A stretch of DNA of 64,000 bases from Bin87 sp964347975 (GTDB taxonomy: Bacteria > Chloroflexota > Dehalococcoidia > Lucifugimonadales > UBA3495). This document shows, one piece after another, positions 59,460 through 64,000 of the stretch. The stretch's first letter is position 1. The number at the start of each line of letters is the position of its first letter. The position numbers and the translations under genes were made by a program. Where the stretch lies: the NCBI GenBank assembly GCA_964347975.1, contig CAYGAY010000001.1, positions 310,001-374,000 of the forward strand. The letters are read 5' to 3'. The notes under the pieces are model-generated. The model worked only from the letters and a program-made list of their open reading frames with translations. It had not been told where the DNA came from and did not search any database.

Positions 59460-61061
59460 TCACCAGCCGACCGCGGTTCCATCCTTGCGGGGTTCGCTGC
59501 CGCCGCTGAGTACGCCGCTGTCCGGGTTGCGGCTGATGATCTGCCCGCCACCCATGCCGCCGGCGCCGCCGCGCTGGGGGCCATGCATTACGTTGACGCG
59601 GTGGCCCCGGCGGTGCAATCCGGTTACGACATCCTGATCAACATCCCCCTCGAGCCAAACGGCGTCACCGGCAACCTGGAAGCGCAAGGCGTTCAACGCT
59701 CCCTGGGCATCCATTCCGAAGTCCACCATGTTGGTGATGACCTGCAGATGACCCTGGGGCTGCATGAACCCGCCCATGACACCGTAGCTGAGCCACAACT
59801 CGCCGTCCCGCGTCGCCATGGCCGGAATAATGGTATGGAAGGGCCTTTTGCCTCCGGCCAGGGCGTTGGGGTGTCCGGGCACTGCGCTGAAAAGAGATGC
59901 CCGGTTGTGCAGGACGATGCCGGTGCCCGGCGCCACCAGGCCAGACCCGAAATTGGCGAACACGCTATTGATCAGGGAGCAAGCATTGCCGGCGCCATCG
60001 ACCACGCTGATATAGACTGTATCGCTTCCCGGTACCATTCTCCCATAGGGAGCCGTGAACATGGCGCGTTCCGGGTCGATTAAAGTACGTCGCCATCGGG
60101 CGTACTCTTTGGAAACCCAACTATCGGCGGGAACTTCGGCGCAACGAGGGTCAGCCAGGTACTCGAAGGCGTCTGCGAATCCCAAGCGCGTCGCCTCGAT
60201 AAGATGGTGATAGCGGTCAACGCTCTGCGGACCCATTCCGGCGACGTCGAAACCTTCTACGATGTTCAGGGCTTCCAGCGCAATGATGCCCTGGCCGTTG
60301 GGCGGACACTCCCAGCACGTCACGCCCCGATAGTCGGCACTGATGGGTTCATCCCAATCGGAATGATGAGCCGCAAGATCGGTTTCGGACAGCCAACCGC
60401 CCTGTTCCTGCACGAAGTCAGCCATCGCGGTGGCGATCGGGCCGGTGTAGAACGCCGCGCTACCTCCTTCCGCCACTGCGCGGAGCGTTTGGGCCAGCGT
60501 GGGAAGGCGCATCAAATCGCCTTCCCCAGGGGCCTGACCATTGACCAGCATTTCCTGGCCCGAGGGCAGCGCGGCCAGTTTGTCCTGCTGCTGCTTCCAC
60601 TGGAAAGCGATGATGTCGCTGACGGGGAATCCATTCTCAGCGTAGTCAATTGCAGGCGCCAAAACGTCGGTCAGAGCCATGGTTCCCTGGCTTTCGAGCA
60701 GGACTTCCCAACCGTGGACGGCGCCGGGGACGGAGATGGACAAGGGGCCGAAGGCCGGCATTCGCCGATGGCCCTTGGCTTGCAGGTCTTCGATATTGGC
60801 AGCCATGGGGGCCCTGCCGCTGCCGTTGAGGGCGATAACCTCTTTATCCGCCGCTCTCCAGGTGAGGGCGAACACGTCGCCACCGACGCCCGTGGACATG
60901 GGCTCGACGACGTTGAGCGTAGCCGCAGTCGCAACCGCGGCGTCCACAGCGTTGCCTCCGTCCATGAGGACGCGCAGGCCGGCCATGGCCGCCAGCGGTT
61001 GGCTGGTGGCAACCATGCCATGAGTGGCGTGGACAGTGGAACGACGGGAATTGAAAAACAT
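59460..61061 (-). CDS. ggt: Gamma-glutamyltransferase family protein
   Basis: 533 residues. NGGNAVDAAVA-like GGNAVDAAVATAATL, EPMSTGVGGDVFAL, the autocleavage Thr in GSDTVYISVVDGAGNACSLINS, and the small-subunit GGGRMGG-type end (GGMGGGQII). It resembles bacterial GGT and cephalosporin-acylase-like members; no signal peptide is seen, so it may be cytoplasmic. It could hydrolyse gamma-glutamyl compounds. Confidence 0.88.
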   Translation of the reverse strand: MFFNSRRSTVHATHGMVATSQPLAAMAGLRVLMDGGNAVDAAVATAATLNVVEPMSTGVGGDVFALTWRAADKEVIALNGSGRAPMAANIEDLQAKGHRRMPAFGPLSISVPGAVHGWEVLLESQGTMALTDVLAPAIDYAENGFPVSDIIAFQWKQQQDKLAALPSGQEMLVNGQAPGEGDLMRLPTLAQTLRAVAEGGSAAFYTGPIATAMADFVQEQGGWLSETDLAAHHSDWDEPISADYRGVTCWECPPNGQGIIALEALNIVEGFDVAGMGPQSVDRYHHLIEATRLGFADAFEYLADPRCAEVPADSWVSKEYARWRRTLIDPERAMFTAPYGRMVPGSDTVYISVVDGAGNACSLINSVFANFGSGLVAPGTGIVLHNRASLFSAVPGHPNALAGGKRPFHTIIPAMATRDGELWLSYGVMGGFMQPQGHLQVITNMVDFGMDAQGALNALRFQVAGDAVWLEGDVDQDVVTGLHRRGHRVNVMHGPQRGGAGGMGGGQIISRNPDSGVLSGGSEPRKDGTAVGW

Positions 61062-61233
61062 GGGAACGGCTCCAATCCGGCTCAGTGTATTGGTGAGTTT
61101 AGCACGCCGCCCGATTTCGGCGCACCGGGTATCTTATGGTAAGATGCCAGCGTCGTAAATCAACAACAGCCGCGTCGGGATTGCCCGGCGGCGCGTTGAA
61201 AACCTGAAATATCAGCAGCCAGGAGGTTCCTTG

Positions 61234-61707
61234 ATGGCTATCACCGTAGGCCAATCCGCGCCCGACTTCACCCTCCATGAAACGCCGCAGCAACAGCGGA
61301 GTCTGAGCGATTATCGCGGCAAGAACGTCGTTATCGCTTTCTTCCCCGGAGCGTTCACCGGCGTCTGCACCACTGAAATGTGCGCTTTGCGGGATCGGAT
61401 CGACCAGTTCAGCTCGATGAATACCGAGGTTATCGGGATCACTGTTGACCCGCCTTTCGCGCAGGCGGCATGGAAAGCGGCCAACAACGTGGAGTACACG
61501 TTCCTCAGCGACTACAACCGGGAGGTAGTGAACGCTTACGAGGTGGCATTGCCCGGGTTGGCCGGTATGCAGGGATACGTCGCCGCCAAACGCGCCGTGA
61601 CCATTGTGGACGGCGAGGGTATCGTCCGCTACCACTGGGTTTCGGAGTCGCCTGGCGTGGAACCCGATTATGAGGAGGTTCGGGCCGCCGTGGCTGCTCT
61701 GGGTTAG
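61234..61707 (+). CDS. Peroxiredoxin (AhpC/TSA, BCP/AhpE type)
   Basis: 157 residues. The peroxidatic Cys is in FFPGAFTGVCTTEMC, and a second Cys four residues later (TEMC). Thioredoxin fold. Reduces hydroperoxides. AGGAGG is 7 bases before ATG 61234. Confidence 0.9.
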   Translation: MAITVGQSAPDFTLHETPQQQRSLSDYRGKNVVIAFFPGAFTGVCTTEMCALRDRIDQFSSMNTEVIGITVDPPFAQAAWKAANNVEYTFLSDYNREVVNAYEVALPGLAGMQGYVAAKRAVTIVDGEGIVRYHWVSESPGVEPDYEEVRAAVAALG

Positions 61708-61740
61708 TCGCGCCAGCCGAAAGCAACCTTCAATGCGGCC

Positions 61741-61762
61741 GGGGCGAATGATTATTCGCCCC
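61741..61762. repeat. Palindrome GGGGCGAAT-type (copy 3)
   Basis: GGGGCGAATGATTATTCGCCCC between the convergent peroxiredoxin and nucleoside-hydrolase genes. A run of T follows a few bases on (GGTTTT). Probably a terminator. Confidence 0.75.
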
Positions 61763-61769
61763 GACGGTT

Positions 61770-62744
61770 TTACGCAATGGGCCAAGGGTATTTGACGAGG
61801 CGATCAACCATCGTTTCAGTCAACCGTCGCGCGTCCACGTTCAGGCACACATTAACATTGGCCTCCCGCCCGGTCATTCCGTACCAGTCCACCACCGTCT
61901 GACCTCGGGTCAGATGGCTTGCCGTATCAATCGCCACCGGCAACCGCTCCATCGTCATCAGGGTCGGATCGATGGCGGCGGCTACGGCGGGCACGTCGTT
62001 GTATCTGACTGCCTCGCCGTCCGCTAACCGTCCCAGGCGACGATATGCCGCCCGTGTGTATGTGGAGGCCGAAACCAGAAGCTGAACCGCCGGCGCAGGG
62101 CAATCGCGCAACCGTTGGAACTGCGCGTCCGAAAGGCCACAATGGTCGCAAACGTCCAAACCCACCTGCAGGATGTGCGCGCCGGAGTCGTACAAAATCG
62201 CCGCGGCTTCCGGGTCCTCGTATAGATTGGCCGTCGCGACCGGGGACACGTTGCCCGGCACCCGTACTGCGCCGCCCATGACCACCACGCCGGCCAGCGC
62301 GTCCGCGATGTCCGGGGAAATGCGCAACGCCAAAGCCAGGTTAGTCATTCGACCCAGCGCCAGGACCGTAATCTCGCCCGGCGACGCGAGGGCGCGCCGG
62401 GCGATTTCGACTGCCGCCCAACTGTTGCCAACGTCAACCGCATCGGGGCCATCGTCGGCAGTTTGGTTGGCGCCACCGAGAGCGTCGTCGCCGTGGATGT
62501 GCGCCGCCCAACCTTCGTTTGGCGAGCGCAGCAGCGGCCTTGTTGCCCCCGGATAAACCGGTATGTCGGTACGTCCGGCGGCGCCAAGGATGCGGTGGGC
62601 GTTGGCGGCGCATTGAGGCATGGAACCGTTTCCATAGATCACGGTGAGCGCTTCAACCTGCAACTCCGGGCTGGCCAACGCAAGCAAGATCGCCGCGCAG
62701 TCGTCCACGCCGGGGTCGGTGTCGATTATCACTCGCTTGGGCAT
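61770..62744 (-). CDS. Nucleoside hydrolase (IUNH family)
   Basis: 324 residues. Calcium/ribose site IIDTDPGVDDCAAILLAL, MGGAV, and the C-terminal NVNVCLNVDARR. It cleaves nucleosides to base and ribose. I chose ATG 62744 (MPKRVIIDTDPG); an ATG at 62759 is also in frame, and the longer frame runs into repeats. Confidence 0.88.
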   Translation of the reverse strand: MPKRVIIDTDPGVDDCAAILLALASPELQVEALTVIYGNGSMPQCAANAHRILGAAGRTDIPVYPGATRPLLRSPNEGWAAHIHGDDALGGANQTADDGPDAVDVGNSWAAVEIARRALASPGEITVLALGRMTNLALALRISPDIADALAGVVVMGGAVRVPGNVSPVATANLYEDPEAAAILYDSGAHILQVGLDVCDHCGLSDAQFQRLRDCPAPAVQLLVSASTYTRAAYRRLGRLADGEAVRYNDVPAVAAAIDPTLMTMERLPVAIDTASHLTRGQTVVDWYGMTGREANVNVCLNVDARRLTETMVDRLVKYPWPIA

Positions 62745-62761
62745 GGTATCTACCAACATCT

Positions 62762-62882
62762 TTCCGGATTCCGGGGAAAGCCGGAGTCCAGAAAACGCTA
62801 CTGGATTCCGGCCCCGTATCAAGTACGGGGTGACCCCGTGTCAAGCACTGGACAGGCTGTTCTTTCGCCGGAATGACGAGAA
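62762..62882. repeat. REP-like repeat block
   Basis: Several small inverted repeats: TTCCGGGGAAAGCCGGAGTCC, GGCCCCGTATCAAGTACGGGG and GCCGGAATGACGAG. Shares pieces with 15060-15115 and with GTCATTCCGGC at 46567. Confidence 0.55.
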
Positions 62883-63005
62883 AACTAAACCACCTAAATT
62901 GCAACCCTACCATGACGGGTCGGGGTTTTGACGGCTGGCATGGGTTGAGGCATTATACCGCTTGCATTGCGGGCCGCGTTAAGCGGTCATGACGGAGGGA
63001 GATTA

Positions 63006-64000
63006 ATGCCGGCGAACGAAGTTCAGGGGGTCGTATCCCGGGCCAAAGGAGCGCCCGTAGAGCTGGTCCCCATCGTGGTACCCGACCCGGGTGAAGGCGA
63101 AGCATTGGTTCGTGTACAGGCGTGCGGCGTGTGCCACACGGACCTGCACTACCGTGAGGGCGCCATCAACGACGAGTTTCCGTTTCTGTTAGGGCACGAG
63201 GCGGCGGGCATTGTCGAAAAGGTTGGACCCGACGTGACCAACGTGCAACCGGGGGATTTCGTAATCCTGGCTTGGCGCGCTCCCTGTGGCCGCTGCCGTT
63301 CCTGCCGGCGCGGCCGGCCATGGTACTGCTTCGCCAGCCGCAACGCCCAGCAGAAAATGACCCTGGCCGACGGTACGCCGCTGGCCCCGGCCCTGGGCAT
63401 CGGCGCATTTTGCGAGTTGACGCTGGTGGACGCGCTACAAGCCGTCAAAGTGGATCCGGCGGCGAATCCCCAGGCAGCGGGACTTATCGGCTGCGGCGTG
63501 ATGGCCGGGTTGGGCGCCGCCATCAACACCGGAGGCGTCAGCCGGGGGGATTCCGTGGCGGTCATCGGTTGCGGAGGCGTGGGCAACGCAGCAGTAGCGG
63601 GGTCGCGACTGGCCGGGGCTCACACGGTCATTGCCGTGGATATTGACGACCGCAAATTGGAGTGGGCCAAAGGTTTTGGGGCAACACATACCATCAACTC
63701 AACACAGACGGATGCGGTTGAGGCGATCCGCGCCCTAACCGAAGGGAATGGCGTCAACGTTGCGATTGAAGCGGTGGGCAATCCTGCGGCTTATGAACAG
63801 GCTTTTTACGCGAGGGACCTGGCCGGCACAGTAGTGCTGGTGGGTGTGCCGGACCCCACGATGAAGATTGAGCTGCCCCTGATTGAGGTCTTCGGACGTG
63901 GCGGCTCGCTGAAGTCCTCCTGGTACGGAGACTGCTTGCCAACCCGGGATTTTCCGATGTTCATTGACCTGTATCTGCAGGGCAGATTGGATCTGGATAC
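63006..64000 (+). CDS. Zinc-dependent alcohol dehydrogenase, S-(hydroxymethyl)mycothiol dehydrogenase-like (partial)
   Basis: The frame runs off the window end after about 331 residues. Catalytic zinc Cys in ACGVCHTDL, GHEAAGIVEKVG, the structural-zinc cysteines in CGRCRSCRRGRPWYCF, and the NAD loop IGCGGVGNAAV. The opening and the WRAPCGRCRSCRRG stretch closely match the mycothiol-dependent formaldehyde dehydrogenases of Actinobacteria. Mycothiol is not known as a usual thiol in Chloroflexota, so another substrate is possible. AGGGAG lies just upstream. Confidence 0.85.
   Translation, partial: MPANEVQGVVSRAKGAPVELVPIVVPDPGEGEALVRVQACGVCHTDLHYREGAINDEFPFLLGHEAAGIVEKVGPDVTNVQPGDFVILAWRAPCGRCRSCRRGRPWYCFASRNAQQKMTLADGTPLAPALGIGAFCELTLVDALQAVKVDPAANPQAAGLIGCGVMAGLGAAINTGGVSRGDSVAVIGCGGVGNAAVAGSRLAGAHTVIAVDIDDRKLEWAKGFGATHTINSTQTDAVEAIRALTEGNGVNVAIEAVGNPAAYEQAFYARDLAGTVVLVGVPDPTMKIELPLIEVFGRGGSLKSSWYGDCLPTRDFPMFIDLYLQGRLDLD

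Noticed and set aside
1..64000. CRISPR arrays, prophage or insertion-sequence transposases
   Set aside because: No regularly spaced repeats, integrase, capsid or transposase genes were seen.

Overview
This 64 kb window is a dense, GC-rich bacterial chromosome segment. It has about 70 genes, short intergenic gaps, many 1-11 bp overlaps between cistrons, and frequent TTG/GTG starts. No phage, plasmid, CRISPR array, rRNA or tRNA was seen. The content fits a Chloroflexota lineage of the Dehalococcoidia/SAR202 type: family III CoA-transferases, an F420-type LLM oxidoreductase, many SDRs, a thiolase paired with a DUF35-fused HMG-CoA-synthase-like protein, MeaB, aerobic-type CobN with a fused ChlI-ChlD, and CbtAB. 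That placement is inference from gene content, not from a marker tree.

Layout. 0-11.5 kb: DUF971 and FmdB proteins, an amino-acid-oxidase-like flavoprotein, a two-domain CoA-transferase, a cysteinyl-tRNA synthetase fused to a family 2 glycosyltransferase, a HEPN/PaREP1-like protein, a secreted fibronectin-III protein, an SDR and MeaB. 11.5-16.5 kb: membrane and PUA-like small proteins, the NfeD-stomatin pair, an enoyl-CoA hydratase. 16.6-22.9 kb (minus strand): the histidine operon hisZ-hisG-(zinc phospholipase C-like)-hisD-hisC-hisB. 23-31.7 kb: LLM oxidoreductase, gamma carbonic anhydrase, SmpB, CtpA lipoprotein protease, HMGS-like/thiolase pair, and the minCDE operon.

31.8-40.8 kb is a cobalamin-riboswitch-controlled cobalt/B12 operon: aptamer and terminator, cbiE, a tiny membrane protein, cobN, a ChuX/HutX-like protein, cbtB, a possible 30-residue peptide, cbtA and a fused chlI-chlD. 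Together these genes would import cobalt and insert it into the corrin ring. 40.8-47.4 kb: glycyl-tRNA synthetase, then a HEPN-like gene whose stop overlaps the start of a DNA methyltransferase-HNH fusion, then BirA, an SDR, a degenerate SDR and two more HEPN-like genes. 47.5-50.6 kb: SprT-like protease, an internally duplicated protein of unknown function, an SDR and a YprB-like exonuclease. 50.6-55 kb: purF-purM-(small protein)-purH. 55-58.8 kb: the conserved rpmH-rnpA-yidD-(PQQ-propeller lipoprotein)-yidC-jag cluster; rpmH is only 45 codons. 59-64 kb: gamma-glutamyltransferase, peroxiredoxin, nucleoside hydrolase and a mycothiol-dependent-dehydrogenase-like ADH cut by the window end.

Regulatory signals recur. 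Several promoters have an extended -10 (TGN then TATAAT-like) or a good -35/-10 pair, and at least four genes (minC, hisZ, ctpA, purF) have an ATG 6-8 bases after the -10, which suggests leaderless mRNAs. Intergenic palindromes of the GGGGCGAAT...ATTCGCCCC and GGGCAACC...GGTTGCCC types recur and often sit between convergent genes.

The best candidates for new biology are the CysRS-glycosyltransferase fusion, the coupled HEPN-like/methyltransferase-HNH pair, the small proteins and ChuX-like member of the riboswitch operon, and a set of enzyme-fold proteins that lack catalytic residues (half of the CoA-transferase, the HMGS-like protein, one SDR).
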